Shown: positions 52,207 to 61,529 of the stretch, piece after piece
How the letters are laid out: every line of letters starts with the position of its first letter
Numbering within the stretch: the first letter of the stretch is position 1
From: Paenibacillus nanensis
Lineage (GTDB): Bacteria > Bacillota > Bacilli > Paenibacillales > Paenibacillaceae
Direction of reading: 5' to 3'
Length of the DNA: 64,000 nucleotides
Assembly: GCF_003583765.1 (NCBI RefSeq)
Contig: NZ_QXQA01000011.1
Span: forward strand, 1 to 64,000
Made by a program: the position numbers and the translations under genes
The notes under the pieces: model-generated
What the model was told of the DNA's origin: nothing
Database searches by the model: none
The model's input: only the letters and a program-made list of their open reading frames with translations

Positions 52207-53868
52207 CTATGCTTCCTCCTCTTTCCGAAGCGCCAGCGGGAGGACGGCTTCGATTAACATCCCTTCGCCCGGGGCGCTGGTTAATTTCAAACGGCCGCCT
52301 ACCGACTCGACGCGCTCGCGCATAATCGACAAGCCCAGACTGCCGCCTGCCGAGGAGACTGCCTCTAAATCCGCGCCCGCGCCATCGTCCTTCGCGACAT
52401 AAATCAGCTCGTTCTCCTGCACGTAAAATGCGATTTCCACTTGCTCTGCGGCAGCGTGCTTCGCGACATTGTTCACCGTCTCTTGTCCGATGCGCCACAG
52501 GGTCTCTTCGATTGGAGGAGGCAGCTGTCGGATGCACCCGTTAACCTTCAACACGACGTTTATGCCTAGCCGCTTCCCGTAATCCCGGAGAGCGTCCGCT
52601 ATGCCTCCGTCCAGATTGGCCGGCCTAAGCTGCGCGATCAGGGCGCGCATTTCTTTCAGCGCGTCTTTGGATAGGCCGGTAATATCCTGCAATGCTTCGC
52701 TTGCCGCCTCCCAGTCCTGTCCGCGAAGGAAAGCCTCGGCGCCTTTGGCGGTCATCGTCATGGAGAACAGCATTTGCGAGACCGAATCGTGCAGATCGCG
52801 GGCGAGACGGTTCCGCTCCTCGATGCGGACGAGCTCGCGGCGGTTCTCCTCAAGCCGGGCATGCTCCATCGCCGACGCGATATGATCGGTTACGGCTTCA
52901 AGCACCTCGCTCTCAACGCGCGTAAGGAATGAAGGCTGCGATCTTTCAATAAGCAGGACGCGGTCGGTCGAACCGGACATCGCCTGAATCGGAGCGGCGA
53001 GCGCGGAGGCGGACAGCCAGGACCATTGCCCGGTCAGGCCGGCCATATCCTGTGCGGAAAGCTCGAAGCTGCGGGATGTTTTGCGCAGACGGTCAAGCGA
53101 GTATTCCGCGTTCTTCGGGAGCTTCATATAATCGCGGATCATGGCGCGGCCGGCATGCATCGCCTGTACTTGATAGCGCCCGCCCGTACGCTCGAGCAAT
53201 GCCGCTGCGGGCCAGTCGAAGTGTTTGGCGAGCAGCTCGATCGCGATTTCCGCCAGCTGCACCTGCGCGATACCCGCGCTGACGGATTGATGCAGCTCTC
53301 TGCTGAAGACGCCTAGCCTCGCGAACTGCTCGGCTCTTCGCTGCTCCGCTTGATGCAGCCGCATCCGTTCGACGGCGACGCCGATCTGCAAAGCGACGGC
53401 TTGCAGCAGGGCCAGCTCCTCGGCTTCGAAATGATCTTTTCCTGCGGAGCCGACGTTGAGCAGCCCGAATTTGCGCTCGCCGATCCGAAGCGGCACCGTC
53501 GCGTGATGAGTGAAGCCGCAGGTATCGCCGTGGCCTCCGGCTTTGGCCGTGCTTAACCGTCTGCAGCTCATGATGTTGACGGCATCCGTGAGCCGGTTCT
53601 CGAAATATTTGTCTACGCACCAGCAGGAGCCGCATTTCGCCAGCGCTTTGTCGTTCTGAAGGAGGGCCGGCGGAAGATTGCGGTCGGCTTCAAGCTTATA
53701 TTCGTTGTTGTCATCCATAAGAAAAATCCAGCCGAAATGCAGGCCCGTAACGTCCAGCAGCTTCTCCAGCACCGCGTCCAGCATCACGGACATGCAGTTC
53801 GATTGGTTAAGGGTCTCCGCGATCGTTTTCAGCGTCGTCAGCTCTTGAATATGAGAGATGTGATTCAT
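52207..53868 (-). CDS. Cytoplasmic GAF-domain sensor histidine kinase with cysteine cluster
   Basis: A 553-residue soluble kinase, NarX/DegS type. The N-terminal GAF domain (about 20-165) carries a cluster of five cysteines: Cys79, Cys82, Cys84 (CGSCWC), Cys102 and Cys117, with His113 nearby. A second GAF-like domain spans about 180-330. HisKA_3 follows (RNRLARDLHDSVSQMLF, phospho-His) and HATPase_c (ETVNNVAKHAAAEQVEI, DDGAGAD, GLSIMRERVESVGG). No membrane helix. The cysteine pattern suggests an iron-sulfur, zinc or thiol redox sensor, by analogy with NreB-like systems. The response regulator follows at once. Confidence 0.9.
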   Translation of the reverse strand: MNHISHIQELTTLKTIAETLNQSNCMSVMLDAVLEKLLDVTGLHFGWIFLMDDNNEYKLEADRNLPPALLQNDKALAKCGSCWCVDKYFENRLTDAVNIMSCRRLSTAKAGGHGDTCGFTHHATVPLRIGERKFGLLNVGSAGKDHFEAEELALLQAVALQIGVAVERMRLHQAEQRRAEQFARLGVFSRELHQSVSAGIAQVQLAEIAIELLAKHFDWPAAALLERTGGRYQVQAMHAGRAMIRDYMKLPKNAEYSLDRLRKTSRSFELSAQDMAGLTGQWSWLSASALAAPIQAMSGSTDRVLLIERSQPSFLTRVESEVLEAVTDHIASAMEHARLEENRRELVRIEERNRLARDLHDSVSQMLFSMTMTAKGAEAFLRGQDWEAASEALQDITGLSKDALKEMRALIAQLRPANLDGGIADALRDYGKRLGINVVLKVNGCIRQLPPPIEETLWRIGQETVNNVAKHAAAEQVEIAFYVQENELIYVAKDDGAGADLEAVSSAGGSLGLSIMRERVESVGGRLKLTSAPGEGMLIEAVLPLALRKEEEA

Positions 53869-53976
53869 CCTTGGAACGTCCCTCCGTCCGTTTCATATCG
53901 GTATGGTATAACTATAAGGCTTAAGCGCCGAGGGCGAAACCTCTATTTTCCCAATTGCCCCATGTCGGGATTGGGC

Positions 53977-54005
53977 TTGAATCGGGCGAAGCCGTGCGCT
54001 ATAAT
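53977..54005 (+). promoter_or_regulatory. serS promoter
   Basis: -35 TTGAAT (53977-53982) and perfect -10 TATAAT (54000-54005) with a 17-bp spacer, just ahead of the T-box leader. Confidence 0.75.
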
Positions 54006-54009
54006 ACTA

Positions 54010-54237
54010 AAAAATTCGATACGGACATTATGCCAGTGAAGAGCATCCAACTCGGAGGCGTTTTCGTCAAGGAGAAGCGCGTTATGCGCAGCGTTCCCTA
54101 AGTTTACCGGGATTTCCGCCCGTTACAGCGGAGCAAAGAGGATCGGACCTCGCGTAGCACAGGTCCGGTTAATTTGGGTGGCACCGCGAGAGAAGCGCTC
54201 CTCGTCCCATTGGGATGAGGGCGCTTTTTGTATTTTT
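54010..54237 (+). promoter_or_regulatory. Serine T-box leader of serS
   Basis: The T-box core GGGTGGCACCGCG (54176-54188) is followed by a terminator (AGCGCTCCTCGTCCC with GGGATGAGGGCGCT, 54194-54225) and a T-run. The UGGC bulge fits the GCCA 3' end of tRNA-Ser (discriminator G). Uncharged tRNA-Ser should stabilise the antiterminator and allow serS expression. The stem I specifier codon could not be placed with confidence. The whole leader is about 230 nt from the promoter. Confidence 0.9.
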
Positions 54238-54271
54238 CTAAAACCAAAAAAAGGAAAAGGAGCGCGGTGTG

Positions 54272-55582
54272 ATGTTGGACATGAAATGGATCAGGGAGCA
54301 TGCGGATGAGGTGAAGGCGGCCGCCGAGCGGAAAAAGATCGGGCTGTCGGTCGATGAGCTGCTGGAGCGGGATCAAGAGAGGCGCAAGCTGAAGCGGGAG
54401 ACGGATGAACTGCGGGAGCGGCGCAACCGGGTGTCGGAGGAAATCGGCCGGTTGATGGCGCAGCGGCGCGTGGAAGAAGCGGAGGCGCTCAAGGCGGAAA
54501 TGAAAGAGGCGAACGAGCGGCTTACAGCGTTAGAGACGGATTTGCGGGCGGCGGAGGCGGGCTTTGCGGCTTTATATGAGCTTGTGCCGAATATCGTATC
54601 GCCGGATACGCCGGTCGGCGCGTCGGACGCAGACAATATCGAGCTGAAGCGGGTAGGCGAGCCGCCGGCCTTCGCATTTCAGGCTAAGGATCATATCGAG
54701 CTGGGGGAGCTTCACGGCCTGATCGATGTGCCGAGAGGCGTCAAAACGGCGGGCAGCCGCCATTACTACTTGAAGGGAGCGGGCGTCCTGCTGCACCGGG
54801 CCGTTCAGCAGCTTGCGCTGGATTTGCTGATCGGGAAAGGCTTCACTCCGCTCGAGGTGCCGCTGATGGCGAAGGAGGAAGCCATGAAGCATACGGGCTT
54901 TTTCCCGCTTGGAAGAGATCAAGCATACCGGATTGACGAAGAGGACCGCTATTTGGTCGGCACGTCGGAGGTGCCGCTCATCATGTATTACGCGGGCGAA
55001 GTGGTAGCGGCGGAGACGCCGATCCGGCTGGCGGCGGCTTCGATGTGCTTCCGCAGCGAGGTCGGCTCGGCGGGCCGGGATGTTCGCGGCCTGTACCGCG
55101 TGCATCAATTCGCCAAGGTGGAGCAGGTCGTCATCTGCCGCGCGGAGCCGGAGCTGTCGGAGGCTCTTCTGCAGGAGATTACCGCCAACGCGGAGGAGCT
55201 GCTGCAGAAGCTGGAGCTGCCTTACCGGCAGATGGCGGTCTGTACCGGCGACATGTCGCAGAAGACGTATAAGCAGTACGATATCGAGACGTGGATGCCG
55301 AGCCGCGGCGCGTACGGAGAGACGCATTCGTCGTCGAACCTGCATGACTTCCAGGCGCGCCGCGCGAATATTCGCTACCGCGACGAGAACGGCGCGCTGC
55401 GTTATTGCCACACGCTGAACAACACGGCGGTCGCGAGCCCGCGCATTCTTATCCCGCTGCTGGAGAATCATCAGCGGGAGGACGGCTCGATTCATATTCC
55501 GGAGGCGCTGCGGCCGTATATGAACGGGATGCGCGAGCTTCGTCCGCCTTACGAGGCGGGAGGCGAGTCCGCCGAAGCTTGA
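54272..55582 (+). CDS. serS: Seryl-tRNA synthetase
   Basis: Charges tRNA-Ser with serine. The 436-residue class II enzyme has the N-terminal coiled-coil arm (about 30-100, highly charged), motif 2 (SMCFRSEVGSAGRDVRGLYRVHQFAKVEQ) and a motif 3 region (NTAVASPRILIPLLENHQREDGSI). AAAAGGAG precedes ATG 54272; a GTG three bases earlier is possible. A T-box leader controls it. Its last 34 bases overlap the end of the convergent aadK-like gene. Confidence 0.95.
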   Translation: MLDMKWIREHADEVKAAAERKKIGLSVDELLERDQERRKLKRETDELRERRNRVSEEIGRLMAQRRVEEAEALKAEMKEANERLTALETDLRAAEAGFAALYELVPNIVSPDTPVGASDADNIELKRVGEPPAFAFQAKDHIELGELHGLIDVPRGVKTAGSRHYYLKGAGVLLHRAVQQLALDLLIGKGFTPLEVPLMAKEEAMKHTGFFPLGRDQAYRIDEEDRYLVGTSEVPLIMYYAGEVVAAETPIRLAAASMCFRSEVGSAGRDVRGLYRVHQFAKVEQVVICRAEPELSEALLQEITANAEELLQKLELPYRQMAVCTGDMSQKTYKQYDIETWMPSRGAYGETHSSSNLHDFQARRANIRYRDENGALRYCHTLNNTAVASPRILIPLLENHQREDGSIHIPEALRPYMNGMRELRPPYEAGGESAEA

Positions 55583-56418
55583 ACTTGCCGGAGATAAGCC
55601 GTGACCTTGCGGTCCTCCTCCTCGTTATAGACGAAGCCGAAGTACCGCGCGACGGCTGCGGCCGCCTCGCGGAACAGCTCACCCATGACGAAGAGGGAGC
55701 GCCACATCAGCTCAGGGCTGCTGCCCGGGAACGTCGCTTTGAACCGCTCCCACATGTCCGGCGGGAGCAGCCGGTCATAGTATTTGCCAAGCTTGCCGGG
55801 GTTCGCCTCGAAGCTTGATTGAACGCCTATGTACCAGTTCAGCATAAGGATAAGCATATCCCGCACGGGACGTTCGAGGTGGAAGCTGGCGTAATAGAGC
55901 TCGCCGCGCCACAGCCCTTTTGCGATATAGGTGCTTACCCACCAAAACTCGTTGCAGCATTCGGCGAAGCGCTCCGCGCTGGGCGGCGTCGTGCGATAAT
56001 CCTCGATGCTTGGCGGCGGCAGCTCGCCGGCTAGCCCGTCCTTATCGAGCAGCAGAACGCTAAGACTGTCATGCCGCATACCCGGCAGCTTCTCCGCAGG
56101 CGAGAAGGTCAGATCAATCCGGTTGCCGTCCATGAACAGCATCAGAAAGGCGAATCGGTCGCGCGGCTCATCGGCGGAAGTCGTCCATTCGTCCGGCGTC
56201 TGCATAATTAGGATCTCGCCGAATCGCTGCGCGATCCAGCTTCGGTCCTGAATAAAACGCTGCATATCCGTAACAAAAAAGACGACGTCGTAATCCTGGA
56301 ACCGGTCGGCCGTTACAAGGGGATTGGCCCGCGAGCCGTTCAGTATAACCGCCCGGATTCCTTCCTCTTCCTCCGCAAACCGGAGAATAGATCCCATCAT
56401 TTCTTCTTCGCTTCTCAT
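55549..56418 (-). CDS. aadK: Aminoglycoside 6-adenylyltransferase (AadK-like)
   Basis: Nucleotidyltransferase of 289 residues, the usual length of the ANT(6)/AadK group that adenylates streptomycin. The catalytic motif is LNGSRANP followed by FQDYDVVFFV (two Asp), and IDLTFSP supplies the third acidic position. GAGGAGTG lies before the ATG at 56418. A terminator-like hairpin sits just upstream of that site in the leader. It converges on serS and overlaps it by 34 bp. Chromosomal AadK genes are common in Bacilli, so real resistance needs testing. Confidence 0.87.
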   Translation of the reverse strand: MRSEEEMMGSILRFAEEEEGIRAVILNGSRANPLVTADRFQDYDVVFFVTDMQRFIQDRSWIAQRFGEILIMQTPDEWTTSADEPRDRFAFLMLFMDGNRIDLTFSPAEKLPGMRHDSLSVLLLDKDGLAGELPPPSIEDYRTTPPSAERFAECCNEFWWVSTYIAKGLWRGELYYASFHLERPVRDMLILMLNWYIGVQSSFEANPGKLGKYYDRLLPPDMWERFKATFPGSSPELMWRSLFVMGELFREAAAAVARYFGFVYNEEEDRKVTAYLRQVQASADSPPAS

Positions 56419-56433
56419 TCGTTCACACTCCTC

Positions 56434-56461
56434 AAAAAGCCCGATGCTGCGGGCTTTTTTC
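56434..56461 (-). terminator. Terminator-like hairpin in the aadK leader
   Basis: AAAAAGCCCG and CGGGCTTTTTT form a strong stem with A-run and T-run on either side, so it can act in both directions. On the minus strand it lies immediately before the aadK ribosome site, the place where antibiotic-responsive attenuators are found. Confidence 0.7.
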
Positions 56462-56625
56462 ATTTTTGTCGCCCGTTTTGCCAATCCCATTTCACAAATC
56501 GTCAACGCGGAGGGAACAAAATCAATATCCGTTTTTGCGTATTGCTCATATCGGCCGCGGCGCCCCCTCCATTAACCTTAAGGACGAGAGATGCATCTCA
56601 AACCAAGTCTAATGGAGGTTGTGCA

Positions 56626-58281
56626 ATGAAAAAGCTTGTAACTTCTATTGTAAGCATTGCGCTCGTCGGCGCAATGCTGACGGCGTGCTCATCCGGAGGG
56701 GGCAATACGGGCGGGAACAACGGCGGCAACGCCAATACGAATGACGGAGCTTCGAACGCAGGCACAGAGACAGCGGCCGAAGCGACGACGTATCCGATCG
56801 ACACGGACAAGACGCTTTCGTATTGGGGAGAAATCAACGGCAACCTGATCGGCGTAAAAGCGACGCATGAGGACATTCCGTTCTTCCAGGAGTGGCAGAA
56901 GGTGACGGGCGTGGATCTAGAGTTTACGGCGCCCCCGAGCGGTCAAGTGAAGGAAGCGATGAACATGCTGCTCGCGTCCGGCGACCTGCCGGATCTGATT
57001 GAATATAACTTTATCGGCGATTTCCCCGGCGGCCCGGAGAAGGCGATCAGCGACGGCTACATTATCGAGCTGAACGACCTGATCGACAAGTACGCGCCGA
57101 ATTTGAAAAAGTTTTTGGCCGAGAACCCTGACATCGACAAAATGGTCAAAACGGACAGCGGCAGCTATTACGTCTTCCCGTTCATCCGTTACGATGAATA
57201 TCTTCGCGTCTTCCAAGGGCCGATCGTGCGCAAGGACTGGCTGGATGAGCTGGGCTTGCCGGTGCCGGAGACGATCGACGAATGGACAACGATGCTGCGG
57301 GCGTTCAAGGAGAAAAAAGGCGCGGCGGCTCCGCTTTCCTTCAACAGCAAGCCGAGATTTTTCAACGATTCCGGCAACGGCGCGTTCAGCGGCGCGTTCG
57401 GCGTGAACCGCGGCTTCTACCAGGAGGACGGTGTCATCAAGTTCGGTCCGGCCGAGCCGGGCTTCAAAGATTATTTGAAGCTGATGAGAGACTGGTACGC
57501 CGAAGGGCTGATCGACAAAAACGCGGCGACGGCGGATACGAAGGCGCTCGACAGCAACATGGCATCGGGCGCGACAGGCGCGACGATCGGCAACGCAGGC
57601 GGGGGCATCGGCAAATGGCAGCCGCTTGTCGAGGCGAATGATCCGGACGCGGTGCTCGTAGCGGCGCCTTACCCGGTATTGAAGAAAGGCGATAAGCCGA
57701 AGTTCGGCCAAATGAACCAAGCCTACGCGTCCGAAGGCACCGTGGCGATTACGACGGCGGCATCCGATCCCGAGCTGGCCGTGCGCATGCTGGACTACGG
57801 CTACAGCGAGGAAGGACGTCTGTTCTTCAACTTCGGCACGGAGGGCGTCAGCTACAACATGGTCGACGGGTATCCGACGTATACCGATCTGCTGATGAAG
57901 AATCCGGACAATCTGGCGCCGGCGCAGGCGATTTCCATGTACGCCCGGGGCAGCTATAACGGCCCGTTCATTCAGGACAAACGGTACGCGGAGCAATTCT
58001 TCGCGCTGGATACGCAGAAGGAAGCGGTCAATGTCTGGAAAAACACGGACGCGGCAAAGCATAATCTGCCGCCGATTACGCCTACGCCGGAGGAAAGCTC
58101 GGAGTATGCGACGATTATGAACGACATTAACACGCTGGTGGACGAAATGATGCTGAAAATCATTTTGGGCACCGAGCCGCTAGATCAATACGAATCCTAT
58201 GTGGAAAAAATGAAGTCACTGAACCTGGACCGCGCAATCGAAATTCAAACGGCGGCGCTGGGACGCTTCAACAACCGGTAA
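56626..58281 (+). CDS. ABC oligosaccharide-binding lipoprotein, LplA type
   Basis: A 551-residue extracellular binding protein with lipobox LTAC (Cys21) and a Gly/Asn linker. The mature part (LEFTAPPSGQVKEAMNMLLASGDLPDLIEYNF) is of the LplA type. TGGAGG decides the ATG at 56626; 84 bases of upstream frame have no site. Two permease genes and a GH88 hydrolase follow, so the ligand is probably an unsaturated-uronate oligosaccharide. A perfect hairpin at 58297-58317 separates it from the permeases. Confidence 0.9.
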   Translation: MKKLVTSIVSIALVGAMLTACSSGGGNTGGNNGGNANTNDGASNAGTETAAEATTYPIDTDKTLSYWGEINGNLIGVKATHEDIPFFQEWQKVTGVDLEFTAPPSGQVKEAMNMLLASGDLPDLIEYNFIGDFPGGPEKAISDGYIIELNDLIDKYAPNLKKFLAENPDIDKMVKTDSGSYYVFPFIRYDEYLRVFQGPIVRKDWLDELGLPVPETIDEWTTMLRAFKEKKGAAAPLSFNSKPRFFNDSGNGAFSGAFGVNRGFYQEDGVIKFGPAEPGFKDYLKLMRDWYAEGLIDKNAATADTKALDSNMASGATGATIGNAGGGIGKWQPLVEANDPDAVLVAAPYPVLKKGDKPKFGQMNQAYASEGTVAITTAASDPELAVRMLDYGYSEEGRLFFNFGTEGVSYNMVDGYPTYTDLLMKNPDNLAPAQAISMYARGSYNGPFIQDKRYAEQFFALDTQKEAVNVWKNTDAAKHNLPPITPTPEESSEYATIMNDINTLVDEMMLKIILGTEPLDQYESYVEKMKSLNLDRAIEIQTAALGRFNNR

Positions 58282-58296
58282 GCGCTAGAACAACGC

Positions 58297-58317
58297 GGAG
58301 AGGGCAAGTCCCTCTCC
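58297..58317 (+). terminator. Intercistronic hairpin after binding-protein gene
   Basis: Perfect 8-bp stem GGAGAGGG (58297-58304) and CCCTCTCC (58310-58317), no U-run. Same position as the hairpin after the binding-protein gene at 3337, again likely to keep binding-protein message in excess. Confidence 0.55.
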
Positions 58318-58342
58318 CTTATGAAAGAGGTGAACCCCCGAT

Positions 58343-59269
58343 ATGCACGCCAAGCGCCAAACGTTAGGCAGCCGATTGGTCCGCGATTTTTTGATGAACA
58401 AATATTTGTACCTCATGATGGTGCCCGTGCTGGTCTATTATATTATTTTCCACTATGCGCCAATGTACGGGGCGGTTATCGCCTTCAAAAATTACGCCCC
58501 CATCAAAGGCATTTTGGGGAGCGATTGGGTCGGCCTGAAGCATTTCGCCGATTTTTTCAACAGCTACTATTTTGAACGAATTTTGTCCAATACGCTCTTA
58601 ATCAGCTTGAACTCGCTTATTTTCGAATTTCCCGCGCCGATCATCTTGGCTTTGCTGATTAACGAAGTGCGCCACAAGATGTTCAAGCGGGTCGTGCAGA
58701 CCATTACGTACATGCCGTATTTCATCTCGCTGGTCGTTATTTGCGGAATCATTACCGACTTCACGAACGCGGACGGTTTAATTAATAGATTGTTTGTCTC
58801 CATGGGGTATGACGGACAGGCGATGCTGCAGAAGCCCGAGCTGTTCCGGCCTATCTATATTTTATCCGAGATCTGGCAGCGGATCGGCTGGGAGTCGATT
58901 ATCTATATCGCCGCGCTGATGAGCATCGACCAGGAGCAGTACGAGGCGGCGCGCATGGACGGCGCGGGGCGGCTCAAGCAGATGTTCTACATTACGCTGC
59001 CCGGCATCATGCCGACGATCGCCATTATGCTTATTTTGCGGATCGGCAATATGCTCAACGTCGGGTTCGAAAAGATTATTTTGCTGTACAACCCGGTTAC
59101 GTACGAGACGGCGGATGTGATCTCCTCCTTCGTCTACCGGAAGGGCCTTCTGGAGTTCGGCTGGAGCTACAGCGCCGCGGTCGGCCTGTTCAATTCCGTC
59201 ATTAATCTCGCGCTGCTGATTACGGCGAACTACATTAGCCGCAGGGTCAGCAAAAACAGCTTATGGTGA
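58343..59269 (+). CDS. ABC oligosaccharide permease, LplB type
   Basis: A 308-residue membrane subunit with six hydrophobic segments and EAA loop (EAARMDGAGRLKQMFYITLPG). GAGGTG precedes the ATG. The gene follows the binding protein and precedes the second permease by ten bases. No ATPase gene nearby. Confidence 0.91.
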   Translation: MHAKRQTLGSRLVRDFLMNKYLYLMMVPVLVYYIIFHYAPMYGAVIAFKNYAPIKGILGSDWVGLKHFADFFNSYYFERILSNTLLISLNSLIFEFPAPIILALLINEVRHKMFKRVVQTITYMPYFISLVVICGIITDFTNADGLINRLFVSMGYDGQAMLQKPELFRPIYILSEIWQRIGWESIIYIAALMSIDQEQYEAARMDGAGRLKQMFYITLPGIMPTIAIMLILRIGNMLNVGFEKIILLYNPVTYETADVISSFVYRKGLLEFGWSYSAAVGLFNSVINLALLITANYISRRVSKNSLW

Positions 59270-59279
59270 GGTGAACGTC

Positions 59280-60167
59280 ATGCATGCCAAAACAAAAACG
59301 GATTTTGCCGACAAGGCGGTTCTGTTCGTCATCTACACGCTGCTCATTCTGCTTGTGATCGTGACGCTTTATCCGCTGCTGTACGTGCTGTTCGCCTCCT
59401 TCAGCGACGCCGGACAGCTCATCGTGAACAAAGGCATCCTGTGGAAGCCTTTAGGCTTCAGTCTCGAAGCGTACAAAAGCGTGCTGGCGAATCCGGGCAT
59501 CGCCATCGGTTATAAAAACACGCTGTTTATCGTCGTGTTCGGCGTTATGGTCAATCTGTTCATGACGGCGCTCGGCGCGTATGTGCTGTCCCGCAAAAAC
59601 GTCATGTTGAACAACGTCTTTATGTTCCTGATCGTGTTTACGATGTTTTTCGGAGGCGGTCTTATTCCACTGTATCTCGTCGTCAAAGGGGTCGGCCTGC
59701 TCGATTCGTTATGGTCAACCATCCTGCCGTTCGCCGTCAGCACCTTTAATTTGATTATTATGAGGACGGCATTTATGGGCATTCCGGACAGTCTCGAAGA
59801 ATCGGCGAAGATTGACGGGGCGAACCATTTCACGATTCTGTTCCGGATCATCATCCCGCTTTCGATGCCGGTTATCGCCGTCATGATTCTGTACTACGCG
59901 GTCGACAAGTGGAACGGCTGGTTCTACGCGTCGGTCTTCATCAAAAGCCGCGAGCTGTTTCCGCTGCAGCTGGTGCTGCGCGAAATTCTGATCGCCAACT
60001 CGACCGACAGCATGTCCGCGGGCGCTTCGGCAGGCGACCGGTTCCAGATCGGCGAGACGATCAAATACGCGACTATCATGGTTGCGACCGTGCCGATTCT
60101 GTGCGTGTACCCGTTCGTGCAGCGCTATTTCGTCAAAGGCGTCATGGTCGGCTCGCTCAAGGGTTAA
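59280..60167 (+). CDS. ABC oligosaccharide permease, LplC/YtcP type
   Basis: A 295-residue membrane subunit with six helices, the TMFFGGGLIPLYLVVKGVG segment and an EAA loop (ESAKIDGANHFTILFRIIIP). GGTGAGGTGA precedes the ATG at 59280; a GTG nine bases earlier is inside that site. The GH88 gene starts 23 bp downstream. Confidence 0.91.
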   Translation: MHAKTKTDFADKAVLFVIYTLLILLVIVTLYPLLYVLFASFSDAGQLIVNKGILWKPLGFSLEAYKSVLANPGIAIGYKNTLFIVVFGVMVNLFMTALGAYVLSRKNVMLNNVFMFLIVFTMFFGGGLIPLYLVVKGVGLLDSLWSTILPFAVSTFNLIIMRTAFMGIPDSLEESAKIDGANHFTILFRIIIPLSMPVIAVMILYYAVDKWNGWFYASVFIKSRELFPLQLVLREILIANSTDSMSAGASAGDRFQIGETIKYATIMVATVPILCVYPFVQRYFVKGVMVGSLKG

Positions 60168-60190
60168 TCAGATGGATGGGGGAAGGAAGG

Positions 60191-61318
60191 ATGAAGATGA
60201 ACGCAGCTAATACGGCGGCGGACGAATACGTCTGGAAACAAATCGCCGCCAAGGCGTACGACATGCTGGATAAGATCGGAGCGAAAACGCCCCACGTCGC
60301 GGGCGAGGACGGCATTTACGACGATACGCGCATCGACTGGTGGACGTCGGGCTTCTGGCCGGGTCTATTGTGGCTTAGCTATGAGATGACCGGCGACTCG
60401 CGGTTCAAGGACGCCGCATGGGGCTGGGACGCGCGGCTGGAGGCGGCCTTTCTGCAGCCGAACAGCTTCGACCATGACGTGGGCTTTCATTTCCTGCCGA
60501 CAGCCGTCTTTAAGTATAAGCTGACCGGCGACGAGAACGCGCGCCGCAGAGGGCTTGCGGCGGCGAACTTTCTGGCGGGGCGGTTCAACGGCAACGGCCG
60601 GTTCATCCGGGCATGGAACGGCAGCCATGTCGGCTGGTCGATTATCGATACGGCGATGAATCTGTCGCTGCTGTTCTGGGCATCGGAGGAGTCCGGCGAT
60701 CCGAGGTTCGCGAAGGTTGCGCGGCAGCATGCCGACACCATTCTGGAGCACTTCGTCCGCGAGGACGGCTCGGTGAATCATATCGTGTCGTTCGATCCCG
60801 AGACCGGCGAGAGAATCGAGGCGATCGGCGGGCAAGGCGAAGCGCCAGATTCCGCCTGGAGCCGCGGCGCGGCATGGGCGCTGTACGGCCTCGCCAACAC
60901 GCACCGGTTCACCGGCGAGACCAACTATTTGAGAGCGTCGCAGCGCGTCGCTCATTTCTTCCTCGCCCACCTGCCGGAGGACCGCGTGCCGCATTGGGAT
61001 TTCCGCACGCGAGCGGACCGCTCCGGCGAGCCGCGCGACACCTCGGCCGGCGCAATCGCCGCCTCCGGCCTGCTCGAGCTGGCGGCGCTGCTGCCGGAGC
61101 ATGAGGGACGCGCCTACGAGGCGGCGGCTTCCGGCATCCTGCAGTCGCTTTACCGCAGCTACGGCACATGGGGCGATCCGCGGCATGAAGCGATATTGAT
61201 ACAGGGGACCGGCCATAAGCCGGCCGGTCAGAATGTGAACGTCTCGCTCATCTACGGCGACTACTTTTTCGCGGAAGCCTATGCGAAGCGCAACGGCTGG
61301 AAAACCCGCATATTCTGA
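60191..61318 (+). CDS. Unsaturated glucuronyl hydrolase, GH88 family
   Basis: Intracellular enzyme of about 375 residues that removes a 4,5-unsaturated glucuronate from oligosaccharides made by polysaccharide lyases. The length nearly equals the 377 residues of the Bacillus sp. GL1 enzyme. Seen: WWTSGFWPGLLWL (alpha6/alpha6 barrel), NSFDHDVGF with a likely catalytic Asp (Asp96), IIDTAMNL (Asp153) and GQGEAPDSAWSRGAAWALYGLA. GGAAGGAAGG lies before the ATG at 60191; a second ATG six bases on is also possible. Substrates could be gellan, xanthan, hyaluronan or chondroitin fragments. Confidence 0.9.
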   Translation: MKMNAANTAADEYVWKQIAAKAYDMLDKIGAKTPHVAGEDGIYDDTRIDWWTSGFWPGLLWLSYEMTGDSRFKDAAWGWDARLEAAFLQPNSFDHDVGFHFLPTAVFKYKLTGDENARRRGLAAANFLAGRFNGNGRFIRAWNGSHVGWSIIDTAMNLSLLFWASEESGDPRFAKVARQHADTILEHFVREDGSVNHIVSFDPETGERIEAIGGQGEAPDSAWSRGAAWALYGLANTHRFTGETNYLRASQRVAHFFLAHLPEDRVPHWDFRTRADRSGEPRDTSAGAIAASGLLELAALLPEHEGRAYEAAASGILQSLYRSYGTWGDPRHEAILIQGTGHKPAGQNVNVSLIYGDYFFAEAYAKRNGWKTRIF

Positions 61319-61356
61319 AGTGCAGGCGTCGTTCGTTTCGGCTCGCCGCGCGCTCT

Positions 61357-61387
61357 AGAACCCGGATAAGCAAGCTTGCCGGGTTCT
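61357..61387 (+). terminator. Terminator-like hairpin after GH88 gene
   Basis: Perfect 9-bp stem AGAACCCGG and CCGGGTTCT with an inner CAAG/CTTG helix and a short TTCTTT tail. It separates the importer operon from the regulator gene. Confidence 0.6.
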
Positions 61388-61529
61388 TTGGCAAGCCCGC
61401 CAAAACCTGCGCCGCGCAAGGGTTTGGACTTTTTGTCAATGCGATTGCAGGAATTATCCATATCGTAACGGGGAGCCCGGTAGGTATAATAGGGGTCTAA
61501 CGGATACTTCCTACATGCGGGTGATGAAC

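Noticed and set aside
59909..60190. N-terminal extension of the GH88 protein
   Set aside because: The extra 94 codons lie in another frame of the permease gene and give an Arg/Ala-rich shadow translation. The ATG at 60191 has a strong ribosome site and matches the family length.
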